DNA of 64,000 nt from contig NZ_CP159290.1 of NCBI RefSeq assembly GCF_040448685.1, forward strand, positions 930,001-994,000, in the 5' to 3' direction. Below are positions 40,983 through 51,539 of the stretch, in pieces (position 1 is the stretch's first letter; every line of letters starts with the position of its first letter). The notes beneath the pieces were generated by a model. The model saw only the letters and a program-made list of their open reading frames with translations. It was not told where the DNA came from and made no database searches. The DNA is from Cellulosimicrobium sp. ES-005 (GTDB lineage: Bacteria; Actinomycetota; Actinomycetes; Actinomycetales; Cellulomonadaceae). The position numbers were made by a program, and so were the translations under genes.

Positions 40983-43154
40983 GTGGCGCGTCACTCTGCA
41001 CGGACCACACCGAGGCCGAGCGTCACGAAGAGTGCGCCGGTGTCGGCACGTTCCGTCGCGGGCAAGGCTCTCTCGTACGGCGTCACCCCGTTGCTCGTGC
41101 TCTCCGTGGTGCTCGCACCGGCGGGGAGCGCCCTGCCCCGGTCGTCCGTGCTCGAGCCAACGGCGGGGCAGGCTGACGCGCCACCGGTCGCCGCCGCCCT
41201 GCCCCAGGTGGGTCCTCAGGCGGCTCAGGTCGAGACGCACGACGTCGCCGAGAACGGTGCCGTCGCCGTCGCGGAGAGCTTCCAGACCGCCGCCGTGACG
41301 TGGTCGTCCGAGATCGACGCAGCCGTGCCCGAGATCCGGCTGCGCGCGCGGGCCGTCGACGGGTCGTGGGGTCCATGGACCCACGTGGACCGGGCGACAG
41401 ACGGAGCGGACGCCGCGACGAGCGACGTCGTGTCGTCGAGCACCGTGTACGTGGGCGACTCGGACGCGGTGGAGATCGCCACCGTCGACGACGACGCGAC
41501 CCTGCCCGACGGCGTCCAGGTCACGACGGTCTCCTCCGAACCGACAGGCTCGGCGGCCGCACAGAGGTCCGGGGCCGCGCCGGTGGCTGGGGCCGCTGCG
41601 GTCTCGGCTGCGGAGACCCCCTTCCCGACGATCATCACGCGTGAGCAGTGGGGCGCGGCTCCGGCGTCCTGCGCCTGGGGCTCGGCAGCGACGCTCAAGG
41701 GCGGTGCGGTCCATCACACGGTGAACGCGAACGACTACACGTCGATGGCCGAGGCCATGCAGATCATCAGGAACGACCAGGCGTTCCACCAGTCCGGGAA
41801 CGACTGGTGCGACATCGGCTACAACTTCCTGGTCGACAAGTGGGGGAACGTCTACGAGGGGGCCGATGGCAGCATCGAGCGAGCGCTCATCGGAGCGCAC
41901 ACCGGTGGCTTCAACACGGGCACGGTCGGGGTAGCGATGGTCGGCACCTACACGAACGTGGCACCCTCGACGGCGCAGCTCGACGGCGTCGCGAAGATCA
42001 TCGCCTACCGGCTCGCGCAGTACGGCGTCGACCCGGCAGGGAAGGCAACGTTCACCGCGGCGAGCAGGACGGCCGGCGGCCGGTTCGAGGCCGGACAGTC
42101 GGTGGTCCTCCCCAAGGTCTTCGGTCACCGGGACACCCATCAGACCGAGTGCCCCGGCACGCTCGCCTACGGGAAGCTGTCGTACATCCAGAGCCGTGCC
42201 TCCCAGTACTTCGGAGAGCTCGGCACCGCGGTCGAGCGGATCTCGGGTGCCGACCGGTTCGCGACGTCCGCGGCGATCTCGGCCGCCACCTTTGCGCCCG
42301 GGGTGAAGGTCGCGTACGTCGCGAACGGCATGGCGTTCCCGGACGCGTTGTCCGGAGGACCGGCCGCTGCCGCCTCCGGTGCCCCGATGCTCCTGGTCGG
42401 GCCCACGACGGTGCCGAACCCCGTCGTGGACGAGCTCAAGCGGCTCCGACCGGAGCGGATCGTCGTCCTCGGCGGTGCCGGGGTGGTCTCCGCGGACGTG
42501 GTCACCCAGCTGAAGAGCCTGACGGCGACAGGGCAGGTGAGCCGCCTCTCCGGGGCCGACAGGTTCGCCACCTCGGCGGCGATCTCGACTGCCACCTTCG
42601 CCCCCGGAGTCGAGGTGGCCTACGTCGCGAACGGTCTGGCGTTCGCGGATGCGCTCTCCGGCGCCCCCGCGGCGGGGGCTCGGAAGGCGCCGGTGCTGCT
42701 CATCAGCCAGAACGCCGTCCCCGGGTCGGTCTCGGCCGAGCTCCGGCGGCTGCGTCCGGGCCGGATCGTCGTGCTGGGAGGCACCGGTTCGGTCTCCGCC
42801 GCCGTCGCGAAGCAGCTCGCCGAGTACACCCCGTCGAAGAGCGTGACCCGCGCCGCGGGAGCGGACCGCTTTGCGACGTCGGCCGCGATCTCGGCCGCGA
42901 CGTTCGACCCTGGTGTCCCCGTCGTCTACGTCGCGAACGGGCTCAACTTCCCGGATGGGCTCTCCGGAGCGCCCGCGGCCGGAGCGGGTGGTGGGCCGGT
43001 GCTCCTCACCGTGAGGGACAGCCTTCCCGCTGCCGTGGCGGCGGAGCTCGAGCGGCTCGACCCCGCGCGGATCGTCGTGCTCGGTGGTCCGGGTGTGGTG
43101 TCCGACCCCGTGCGCGCCGCGCTCGCCGGGTACCTGAGCGAGCCCGCGCCCTGA
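40983..43154 (+). CDS. Secreted PGRP/amidase with three CWB2 wall-binding modules
   Basis: 723 aa. The N-terminal 60 residues hold a signal sequence (basic start, then TPLLVLSVVLAPAGSALP). A beta-rich region of about 140 residues comes next, then PGRP/Amidase_2 (about 215-405) with HHT (244-246), His382 (FGHRD) and Cys390 (ECPG). Three CWB2 modules (about 416-723) each start with ADRFATSAAIS. The enzyme should cut the amide between muramic acid and the stem peptide while held on the wall polymer. GTG 40983 is fixed by AGGAGG seven bases upstream; GTG 40941 lacks a ribosome-binding site. Confidence 0.93.
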   Translation: MARHSARTTPRPSVTKSAPVSARSVAGKALSYGVTPLLVLSVVLAPAGSALPRSSVLEPTAGQADAPPVAAALPQVGPQAAQVETHDVAENGAVAVAESFQTAAVTWSSEIDAAVPEIRLRARAVDGSWGPWTHVDRATDGADAATSDVVSSSTVYVGDSDAVEIATVDDDATLPDGVQVTTVSSEPTGSAAAQRSGAAPVAGAAAVSAAETPFPTIITREQWGAAPASCAWGSAATLKGGAVHHTVNANDYTSMAEAMQIIRNDQAFHQSGNDWCDIGYNFLVDKWGNVYEGADGSIERALIGAHTGGFNTGTVGVAMVGTYTNVAPSTAQLDGVAKIIAYRLAQYGVDPAGKATFTAASRTAGGRFEAGQSVVLPKVFGHRDTHQTECPGTLAYGKLSYIQSRASQYFGELGTAVERISGADRFATSAAISAATFAPGVKVAYVANGMAFPDALSGGPAAAASGAPMLLVGPTTVPNPVVDELKRLRPERIVVLGGAGVVSADVVTQLKSLTATGQVSRLSGADRFATSAAISTATFAPGVEVAYVANGLAFADALSGAPAAGARKAPVLLISQNAVPGSVSAELRRLRPGRIVVLGGTGSVSAAVAKQLAEYTPSKSVTRAAGADRFATSAAISAATFDPGVPVVYVANGLNFPDGLSGAPAAGAGGGPVLLTVRDSLPAAVAAELERLDPARIVVLGGPGVVSDPVRAALAGYLSEPAP
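42249..43154 (+). repeat. Three tandem CWB2 repeats with exact 306-bp period
   Basis: The ADRFATSAAIS codons start at 42249, 42555 and 42861, exactly 306 bases (102 codons) apart. DNA similarity between units is high, including the run through gcgatctcg, so the array could expand or contract by recombination. Confidence 0.8.
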
Positions 43155-43171
43155 CCCACGCGCTCGGACGT

Positions 43172-43196
43172 GCCGCTCCTCGTCGAGGTGAGCGGC
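43172..43196 (+). terminator. Possible terminator hairpin after the CWB2 amidase
   Basis: 7-bp perfect outer stem (43172-43178 with 43190-43196) and a short inner CTC/GAG pairing, 17 bases after the stop codon. No T-run. Confidence 0.4.
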
Positions 43197-43224
43197 CGGC
43201 TGCCGCGATGATCGGCGCCTCGCG

Positions 43225-43230
43225 TATCCT
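43225..43230 (+). promoter_or_regulatory. -10 box (TATCCT) for the UDP-sugar dehydrogenase gene
   Basis: TATCCT within TATCCTGCACG, an 11-base string that recurs at 44727 before the next transcription unit. Leader of about 95 bases with GGAAGGAA just before ATG 43333. Confidence 0.45.
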
Positions 43231-43332
43231 GCACGGTGGTCCGACCGCTCGACGCTGAACGACACCGTCGCGGTCCCCCGGATCCGGGACACGCTGCCGG
43301 ACCGACCACCCGCTCGCCGGAAGGAACACTCG

Positions 43333-44643
43333 ATGCGCATCGCCGTCGTCGCCCTGGGGAAGATCGGCCTTCCCCTGGCCGTCCAGTTCGCGTCCAAGGG
43401 ACACGAGGTGATCGGAGTCGACGTCAACGCCGGTACGGTCGCCACGGTCAACGAGGGCCAGGAGCCGTTCCCGGGCGAGGCGTACCTCGCCGAGAAGCTC
43501 GCGGAGCTGGTCCCGGCCGGACGGCTGCGCGCGACCACCGACTATTCCGAGGCGATCCCGGGTGCCGACGCCGTCGTGCTCGTGGTCCCGCTGTTCGTCG
43601 ACGAGGAGACGGCAGCGCCGGACTTCGGCTGGATGGACGCCGCGACGAGGTCCCTCGCGGAGCACCTGACGCCGGGGACGCTCGTCTCGTACGAGACGAC
43701 GCTCCCCGTCGGCACCACGCGCAACCGGTGGAAGCCGATGCTGGAGGAGATCTCAGGCCTGGTGGAGGGCGAGGACTTCCACCTCGTGTTCTCGCCGGAG
43801 CGCGTGCTGACCGGTCGCGTGTTCGCGGACCTCCGCAAGTACCCCAAGCTGGTCGGCGGGCTCTCGCCCGAGGGGGCGGAGCGGGCGCGGGCGTTCTACG
43901 AGGCCGTGCTCGACTTCGACGAGCGCCCGGACCTCGACCGCCCGAACGGAGTCTGGGACCTCGGCTCGGCCGAGGCGTCCGAGCTCGCGAAGCTCGCCGA
44001 GACGACGTACCGCGACGTGAACATCGGCCTCGCCAACCAGTTCGCCCTGTTCGCCGACAAGCAGGGGATCGACGTGCACGCCGTCATCGACGCGAGCAAC
44101 TCCCAGCCGTACAGCCACATCCACCGTCCGGGCATCGCCGTCGGAGGGCACTGCATCCCGGTGTACCCGCGGCTGTACCTGTCGGTCGACCCGGACGCGT
44201 CGATCGTGCGCGAGGCCCGCGCGGTCAACGCGTCCATGCCGGAGCGCGTCGTGGGACGTGCGGTCGACCTCCTGGGGTCGCTCGACGGGCTGGACGCCGT
44301 CGTGCTCGGCGCCGCGTACCGCGGCGGCGTGAAGGAGACGGCGTTCTCCGGGGTCTTCGCCACCGTGAAGGCCCTGGAGGCGCGGGGCGCGTCGGTCCGC
44401 GTGCACGATCCCCTCTACTCCGACGCCGAGCTCGCCGCGCTCGGCTTCGCTCCCTTCCACCTGGGGGACCGGGCGGACGTCGTCGTGGTCCAGACCGACC
44501 ATGCCGAGTACCGCGAGACCGGCCGCGAGAGCGTGCCCGGGGCGCGGCTCGTCGTCGACGGTCGCGGCGTCACGGACGCCGGGCGCTGGGCGGGGGTGCC
44601 GCGCGTCGTGCTCGGGCGGGGCGACGCCCCCGACGAGGCCTGA
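43333..44643 (+). CDS. UDP-sugar 6-dehydrogenase, WbpA/WecC family
   Basis: 436-aa enzyme that oxidises C6 of a UDP-sugar twice with NAD. The Rossmann motif is VVALGKIGLPLA, the SPERVLTGRVF loop and the catalytic thiol Cys274 in AVGGHCIP are present, and the C-terminal domain has LGAAYRGGVKETAFS. It belongs to the UDP-GlcNAc/UDP-ManNAc branch rather than UDP-glucose dehydrogenase by my reading of the loop motifs. It would supply UDP-GlcNAcA to the oxidoreductase, aminotransferase and acetyltransferase at 14345-17024. Substrate needs a tree or an assay. Confidence 0.9.
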   Translation: MRIAVVALGKIGLPLAVQFASKGHEVIGVDVNAGTVATVNEGQEPFPGEAYLAEKLAELVPAGRLRATTDYSEAIPGADAVVLVVPLFVDEETAAPDFGWMDAATRSLAEHLTPGTLVSYETTLPVGTTRNRWKPMLEEISGLVEGEDFHLVFSPERVLTGRVFADLRKYPKLVGGLSPEGAERARAFYEAVLDFDERPDLDRPNGVWDLGSAEASELAKLAETTYRDVNIGLANQFALFADKQGIDVHAVIDASNSQPYSHIHRPGIAVGGHCIPVYPRLYLSVDPDASIVREARAVNASMPERVVGRAVDLLGSLDGLDAVVLGAAYRGGVKETAFSGVFATVKALEARGASVRVHDPLYSDAELAALGFAPFHLGDRADVVVVQTDHAEYRETGRESVPGARLVVDGRGVTDAGRWAGVPRVVLGRGDAPDEA

Positions 44644-44661
44644 GGCGCGCAGGGCGCCCTC
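44642..44661 (+). terminator. Weak terminator-like hairpin after the dehydrogenase gene
   Basis: GAGGCGC (44642-44648) can pair with GCGCCCTC (44654-44661) with one bulged base. It begins inside the stop codon region. Confidence 0.3.
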
Positions 44662-44726
44662 CCGCACGTCGCCCGGACGTCGCCGGCAGACCTCCTGACC
44701 TGCGCATCCACCCGCTGCGGGTGGAC

Positions 44727-44732
44727 TATCCT
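44727..44732 (+). promoter_or_regulatory. -10 box (TATCCT) for the GT2/membrane protein unit
   Basis: TATCCT in the same TATCCTGCACG context as at 43225. Leader of about 45 bases to ATG 44782. Confidence 0.45.
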
Positions 44733-44781
44733 GCACGAGCGCCTTCGCGCGTCTCCATCCAGCCGATCCCCGAGGTTCTCC

Positions 44782-45741
44782 ATGCGAATCGCCGCGGTCG
44801 TCGTCGCCTACGACCGGCGTGACCTGCTCGTCGAGGCGCTCGACGCGCTCGCTGCGCAGACCCGTCGGCTCGACGCGGTCGTCGTCGTCGACAACGCGTC
44901 CCACGACGACTCGGCGGTCGTGGCGGCCGAGCACCCCGTCGGGGCCGAGGTGCTCGAGCTGCCCCGGAACACGGGCGGTGCCGGCGGCTTCGCGGTCGGC
45001 ATGGCCCATGCGGTCGAGGCCCTCGACGCGGACCTCGTCTGGCTGATGGACGACGACACGATCCCGACACCGACCGCCCTGGCCGAGCTGCTCGCCGCGC
45101 GGGAGGCGTACCCGGGTCCGGTCGCGCTGCTCGGGAGCCGCGTCGTCTGGCACGACGGCCGCGACCACCCGATGAACACGCCGCGCCGTCGCCCGGGGGC
45201 GTCCGCGGAGCAGATCGCGCGGGCCCGGGAGTCCGGGGCTCTTCCCGTGCGGTCCTCCTCGTTCGTCTCGATGCTGGTCGACGCGCGGGCGGTCCGGCAC
45301 CACGGCCTGCCCGTCGCGGACTACTTCATCTGGAACGACGACTTCGAGTACTCGGCCCGGTTGCTGCGCCGGGGGACGGGCCTGCACGTGCCCGCGTCCG
45401 TCGTCGAGCACCGGACCAAGAAGTTCGGGGCCACGGACGCCGACCCGGGCGAGCGCTTCTACTACGAGGTGCGGAACAAGCTCTGGATGCTCCTGCGCTC
45501 GCCCTCGCTCTCGCCGGAGGAGCGGTTCCTCTACCTCGGGGCGTCGCTGCGGCGGTGGGCGCGCACCTTCCGTGGCTCCCGGAACCGCGACGTCCTGCGC
45601 TCGGCAGGTCTGCGCGGTGCGCGGGACGGGCTGCTCCGCGGTCCCCGGCGCAACGCGGCGGTGCTGGCGGACATGGGCCCGCTGACCGCGGAGGTCGACG
45701 CTCTGGACGCGGGGCGCAGCCGGCGGGGGCCCGCGGCATGA
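44782..45741 (+). CDS. Glycosyltransferase family 2, GlfT/rhamnosyltransferase-like
   Basis: 319-aa GT-A transferase. AVVVAYDRRDLL, VDNASHDDS, NTGGAGGFAVG and the metal motif WLMDDDTIP are followed by FIWNDDFEYSARL and a C-terminal basic helix region. The NTGGAGGF plus FIW-x-DD-x-E pattern is shared with the gene at 53206 and with mycobacterial galactofuranosyltransferases. With glf in the same locus, a Galf or rhamnosyl donor is plausible. It overlaps the next GT2 by four bases. Confidence 0.9.
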   Translation: MRIAAVVVAYDRRDLLVEALDALAAQTRRLDAVVVVDNASHDDSAVVAAEHPVGAEVLELPRNTGGAGGFAVGMAHAVEALDADLVWLMDDDTIPTPTALAELLAAREAYPGPVALLGSRVVWHDGRDHPMNTPRRRPGASAEQIARARESGALPVRSSSFVSMLVDARAVRHHGLPVADYFIWNDDFEYSARLLRRGTGLHVPASVVEHRTKKFGATDADPGERFYYEVRNKLWMLLRSPSLSPEERFLYLGASLRRWARTFRGSRNRDVLRSAGLRGARDGLLRGPRRNAAVLADMGPLTAEVDALDAGRSRRGPAA

Positions 45742-46571
45742 CCACCGTGTCGCTGCCGCCGTTCTCGCTCCTCCTGCCCGTCTACCACGGCGACGACGCC
45801 GCCCACCTGCGCAGGGCCTTCCGGTCGGCGACGTCGGAGCAGCACCTCCCGCCCGCCGAGGTCGTGCTCGTCCAGGACGGCCCGGTGGGTCCTGCCCTCG
45901 GCGAGGTCGTCGCGGAGATCGAGTCGGCGGGGCAGGGGGTGACGGTCGTCCGGCTCGAGCGCAACGTGGGGCTCGCGCTCGCGCTCGAGGCGGGGCTCGC
46001 ACGGTGCAGCCACGAGATCGTCGCCCGCACGGACGCCGACGACGTGTGCCGGCCGGAGCGGTTCGCGCGCCAGATCCCGCTCGTCGCCGAGGGGTACGAC
46101 ATCGTCGGGACCGCCATCCAGGAGTTCGTCTCCGAGGACGAGCCGGGCCTCGTGCGGGTGCCCCCGCTGTCGAGCAGGGACATCGAGTCGGGGGCGCGCT
46201 TCCACTCGCCGTTCAACCACCCGACCGTCGTGTACCGCCGGTCCGCGGTCGAGGCCGCGGGCGGCTACCAGGACCTGCCGCTCCTCGAGGACTACTGGCT
46301 CTTCGCCCGCATGCTCGCCCGCGGGGCCCGCGGTCGCAACCTTCCCGAGCCGCTCCTGCTCTACCGGGTGGGTGCGGGCGCGTACGCGCGGCGCGGCGGG
46401 ACGCGCCTGCTGCGGTCGGAGATCGAGCTCCAGCGCCGGATGCGGCGCATCGGCTTCACGTCGCGGGCACAGGCGCTGCGCAACGTCGTCGTACGGGGTG
46501 GGTACCGTCTCGTCCCGGAGAAGGTCCGGACGGCGCTGTACCGCACGTTCCTGGCGGACAGGAGAGGTTGA
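45738..46571 (+). CDS. Glycosyltransferase family 2 (AmsE-like)
   Basis: 277 aa. LLLPVYHGDDAAHL at the N-terminus, VLVQDGP, RLERNVGLALALEAGL and ARTDADDVCRPERF (DxD) form the GT-A core. HSPFNHPTVVYRRS and LLEDYWLFARML follow, as in AmsE-type exopolysaccharide transferases. The ATGA overlap with the preceding gene and a three-base gap to the next membrane protein place it in one operon. Confidence 0.9.
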   Translation: MTTVSLPPFSLLLPVYHGDDAAHLRRAFRSATSEQHLPPAEVVLVQDGPVGPALGEVVAEIESAGQGVTVVRLERNVGLALALEAGLARCSHEIVARTDADDVCRPERFARQIPLVAEGYDIVGTAIQEFVSEDEPGLVRVPPLSSRDIESGARFHSPFNHPTVVYRRSAVEAAGGYQDLPLLEDYWLFARMLARGARGRNLPEPLLLYRVGAGAYARRGGTRLLRSEIELQRRMRRIGFTSRAQALRNVVVRGGYRLVPEKVRTALYRTFLADRRG

Positions 46572-46574
46572 GCG

Positions 46575-48635
46575 ATGGCCGAGTGGCTCGCGACGTGGCC
46601 CGTCGCCGTCGCATCCCTGCTCGTCCTGTTCCTGCCGGGCGTCCTGCCCGCGTACGCGCTGGGGCTCCGCGGCCTCGTCGCGTGGGGCTCGGCGCCCCTG
46701 CTCGGCGGCGGCGTGATCGGGATCGTCGCGGTCGTCGCGGGTGCCGCCGGGGTGCCGTGGGGGATGTGGCCGGTCGTCGCCGGGAGCGTCGTGCTCGCCG
46801 CCGTCGCGCTCCTGCTCCGGCGGGCGTGCGGCCCGTGGACGCCCCGCGTCCGCGGCGCCCACCCGTCGCGACGCCTGCTCGCGGCGGTGGTGCTCGTGAC
46901 GAGCGTGACGGCGGTCGTGCTCCAGGTGCGGCGCACGCTCGTCGCGGTCGGGGGACCGGATCGCGTGGCCCAGACCTTCGACACCCCGTTCCACCTGAAC
47001 TCGGTCGCCCTCGTCCTCGATCGAGGCGACGCGTCCTCGCTCCACATGAACCTGACCGTCCCGGACACCCCGACGGCGTTCTATCCCGGTCTGTGGCACG
47101 GGATCGTCTCCCTGGTGGTCCAGCTCACCGGTACGGACATCGCCGTCGCGGCGAACTGGGTCTCGGTCCTCGTCGGCTCGGTCGTCTGGGTCGCGGGACT
47201 GCTCGCCCTCGCCCGGACGATCCTGGGCACGTCGCCCGTGCTGCTCGGCCTGGTCGCGCCGCTGTCCTTCGCGTTCACGCAGTACCCGAACCGGCTGTTC
47301 TCGTTCGGCCTGCTGTACCCGAACTTCCTCTCCTACGCGGTGCTGCCCGCAGCCCTCGCGCTGTGCGTCCTGGCGCTGGTCCGCAGGACGGGTCCCCGCC
47401 GCCTGCCGCCCGCGGCAGGTGCCCTGCTCGGCATGGTCACCCTCGTGCTCGCCCAGCCGAACGGGCTGTTCGCGCTGTGGTACGTCGTCGTCCCGGTGGT
47501 CGTGACGGCCCTCGTCCAGACGACGGGGCGGTTGCGGCGCCGTGGCCGGGGCCCGGTGGTCGCGGCGCTCCCGGCGGTGCTGACGGTGGTGGGTGCGGGG
47601 ATCGGCTACTGGGCTCTGGGACGGGTGTCGATGATCGACCAGTTCCGCGAGAAGAGCTCCTGGGAGGTGACGGCGTCGTGGCGGCACGCGGCGCGCGAGG
47701 TCCTCGACCTGACGGCGATGCACCCGTCGACCACGCCGAACTTCCCCGAGCCGGAGAACCTCGCGGCGGGGGTCCCCAACCTGGTCGTGGCGGGTCTCGT
47801 CGTCCTCGGTGCCGTGGTGTGCCTGACCGTCGCGCGCTGGCGGTGGCTGCCCTTCTCCTACGGGATCGTCGCGGTCCTCTACGTCGTCGTCCGCGGCGTC
47901 GACAGCCCGCTGCGCCCCCTGCTCACGGGGTACTGGTACGCGGACCCGCAGCGCATCTCGGCGCTCCTGCCGCTGCTCGGCGTGCCGCTGGCGGTCGTCG
48001 GTGCGGGCTGGGCGGTGACCGCGCTGCTCCGCCTCGCGCGGGTGCCGACCGGCCCGTTCGCGCTGCACCCGGACGGACGGCGCGCGGCGCTCGTCGTCGC
48101 TGCCGTCACCGTGGTCCTCGCGGTCGCCGTGTCGGTCCTGCTCCCGCGCACCGCCACGATGCGCGAGTCCTTCGCCTACGTGTCCCACGTGTACCGGGTC
48201 GACCCGTCCGCCGAGGGGTCCGCCGGGCTGCTCGACGCGGACGAGATCGAGATCCTGGAGACGGTGGCCGAGGTCGTCCCGGAAGGCGTGGCCGTCGTGG
48301 GCAACCCGTGGGACGGAAGCTCGCTGACGTGGGCGCTCGCGGGGCGCGAGTCGGTCTTCCCGCACACCGGGATCCGGCTCGACGAGGACCGGCTCCTCGT
48401 CGCGGGCCACCTGCGCGACGCCCTCACCGACCCGAGCGTCTGCGAGGCCGTCGAGGACCTCGACGTCGGGTACGTCATGCGCGGCGGTCGGCTGCTGTGG
48501 GGGACTCCCCCGGCGGGGTTCGAGGGTCTCGACGGCCTCGTCGAGGCCGGTGTCGGCGAGCTCGTCGCCCAGGAGGGCGACGCCCGTCTCTACCGCATCA
48601 CCGCGTGCGGGCTCGAGGACGACGGCGGCTCGTGA
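46575..48635 (+). CDS. Large polytopic membrane protein, DUF6541 family
   Basis: 686 aa with about 12-14 helices to residue 535, then an extracytoplasmic C-terminal domain of about 150 residues. The FDTPFHLNSVALVLDRGDASSL loop after the first helices, with its early Asp, resembles the first periplasmic loop of GT-C transferases. The family (DUF6541) is found in actinobacterial arabinogalactan and exopolysaccharide loci. A polyprenyl-phosphate-sugar-dependent transferase role is the best guess. Ribosome-binding site AGGAGAGG is before ATG 46575. Confidence 0.8.
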   Translation: MAEWLATWPVAVASLLVLFLPGVLPAYALGLRGLVAWGSAPLLGGGVIGIVAVVAGAAGVPWGMWPVVAGSVVLAAVALLLRRACGPWTPRVRGAHPSRRLLAAVVLVTSVTAVVLQVRRTLVAVGGPDRVAQTFDTPFHLNSVALVLDRGDASSLHMNLTVPDTPTAFYPGLWHGIVSLVVQLTGTDIAVAANWVSVLVGSVVWVAGLLALARTILGTSPVLLGLVAPLSFAFTQYPNRLFSFGLLYPNFLSYAVLPAALALCVLALVRRTGPRRLPPAAGALLGMVTLVLAQPNGLFALWYVVVPVVVTALVQTTGRLRRRGRGPVVAALPAVLTVVGAGIGYWALGRVSMIDQFREKSSWEVTASWRHAAREVLDLTAMHPSTTPNFPEPENLAAGVPNLVVAGLVVLGAVVCLTVARWRWLPFSYGIVAVLYVVVRGVDSPLRPLLTGYWYADPQRISALLPLLGVPLAVVGAGWAVTALLRLARVPTGPFALHPDGRRAALVVAAVTVVLAVAVSVLLPRTATMRESFAYVSHVYRVDPSAEGSAGLLDADEIEILETVAEVVPEGVAVVGNPWDGSSLTWALAGRESVFPHTGIRLDEDRLLVAGHLRDALTDPSVCEAVEDLDVGYVMRGGRLLWGTPPAGFEGLDGLVEAGVGELVAQEGDARLYRITACGLEDDGGS

Positions 48636-48695
48636 AGGTCCTGTGGCGGCTCTGCGGGGCCGACCACGCCGTCCGTCCGGCACCTGCCGAACGGC

Positions 48696-48701
48696 TACGC
48701 T
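48696..48701 (+). promoter_or_regulatory. Possible -10 box (TACGCT) for the glf-wzm-wzt operon
   Basis: TACGCT 32 bases before GTG 48734. The resulting leader contains CTAGGAGTA, a ribosome-binding site five bases before the GTG. Confidence 0.4.
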
Positions 48702-48703
48702 AG

Positions 48704-50781
<2,078 letters not shown>

Positions 50782-50783
50782 CG

Positions 50784-51539
50784 TTGTCCACCATGGTCGA
50801 GACACAGCAGGCACGGATCGTCGTGGCCGGGATCGGCAAGCGGTTCGTCCTGCAGCACACCCACACGCTGAAGGACCGTGTCGTGCGCGCCATCGTCCGT
50901 CGCGGCGAGAAGCAGTCGTCCGACTTCGTCGCGCTGCACGACGTGAGCTTCGAGGTCGACGACGGCGAGGCGGTCGCGCTGCTCGGTCTCAACGGCTCCG
51001 GGAAGAGCACGCTGCTCAAGCTCATCTCGGGCGTGATGCGGGCCGACTCCGGCCGGGTCGGGGTCCGGGGGAAGATCGCCGGCCTCATCGAGGTCGGAGC
51101 CGGGTTCCACCCCGACCTGACGGGGCGGGAGAACGTCTACCTCAACGGCGCGATCCTCGGCATGACCGAGGCGGAGATCGACTCGAAGTTCGACGCGATC
51201 GTCGCCTTCAGCGAGATCGAGTCGTTCATCGACACCGAGGTCAAGTTCTACTCCTCCGGCATGTTCCTGCGGCTCGCGTTCGCCGTCGCCGTGCACACTG
51301 ATCCCGACGTGTTCCTCGTCGACGAGATCCTGGCGGTCGGCGACGAGCCCTTCCAGAAGAAGTGCTTGGCGAGGATCCGCGAGCTCAAGGCGAGCGGCAA
51401 GGCGCTCGTGATCGTGAGCCACGACCTCAACATGATCGAGCAGCTGTGCGACCGGGCGATCCTGCTCGAGCACGGGCACGTCGTCAGCGACGGGCCGGTC
51501 GGAGACGCGATCGCCCACCTGCGAGGAGGAAACGGATGA
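50784..51539 (+). CDS. ABC polysaccharide export ATPase (Wzt/TagH-like), no carbohydrate-binding domain
   Basis: 251 aa. Walker A is GLNGSGKST (68-76), the signature region is KFYSSGMFLRLAF, Walker B ends in VDEILAVGD, and SHDLNMIEQLC holds the switch His. The C-terminal 150-residue binding domain of O-antigen Wzt proteins is absent, so chain-end recognition is not expected here. TTG 50784 is chosen as the start because AGGAG lies eight bases before it; ATG 50793 would be 17 bases from that site. The stop overlaps the next start. Confidence 0.93.
   Translation: MSTMVETQQARIVVAGIGKRFVLQHTHTLKDRVVRAIVRRGEKQSSDFVALHDVSFEVDDGEAVALLGLNGSGKSTLLKLISGVMRADSGRVGVRGKIAGLIEVGAGFHPDLTGRENVYLNGAILGMTEAEIDSKFDAIVAFSEIESFIDTEVKFYSSGMFLRLAFAVAVHTDPDVFLVDEILAVGDEPFQKKCLARIRELKASGKALVIVSHDLNMIEQLCDRAILLEHGHVVSDGPVGDAIAHLRGGNG

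Noticed and set aside
42249-43154. CRISPR-like periodicity
   Set aside because: The 306-bp period is coding and in frame with CWB2 modules; units are far too long for a CRISPR array.
40968-43538. 856-codon minus-strand ORF over the CWB2 amidase
   Set aside because: Mirror of the repeat-rich plus-strand gene; no start signal and no domain.
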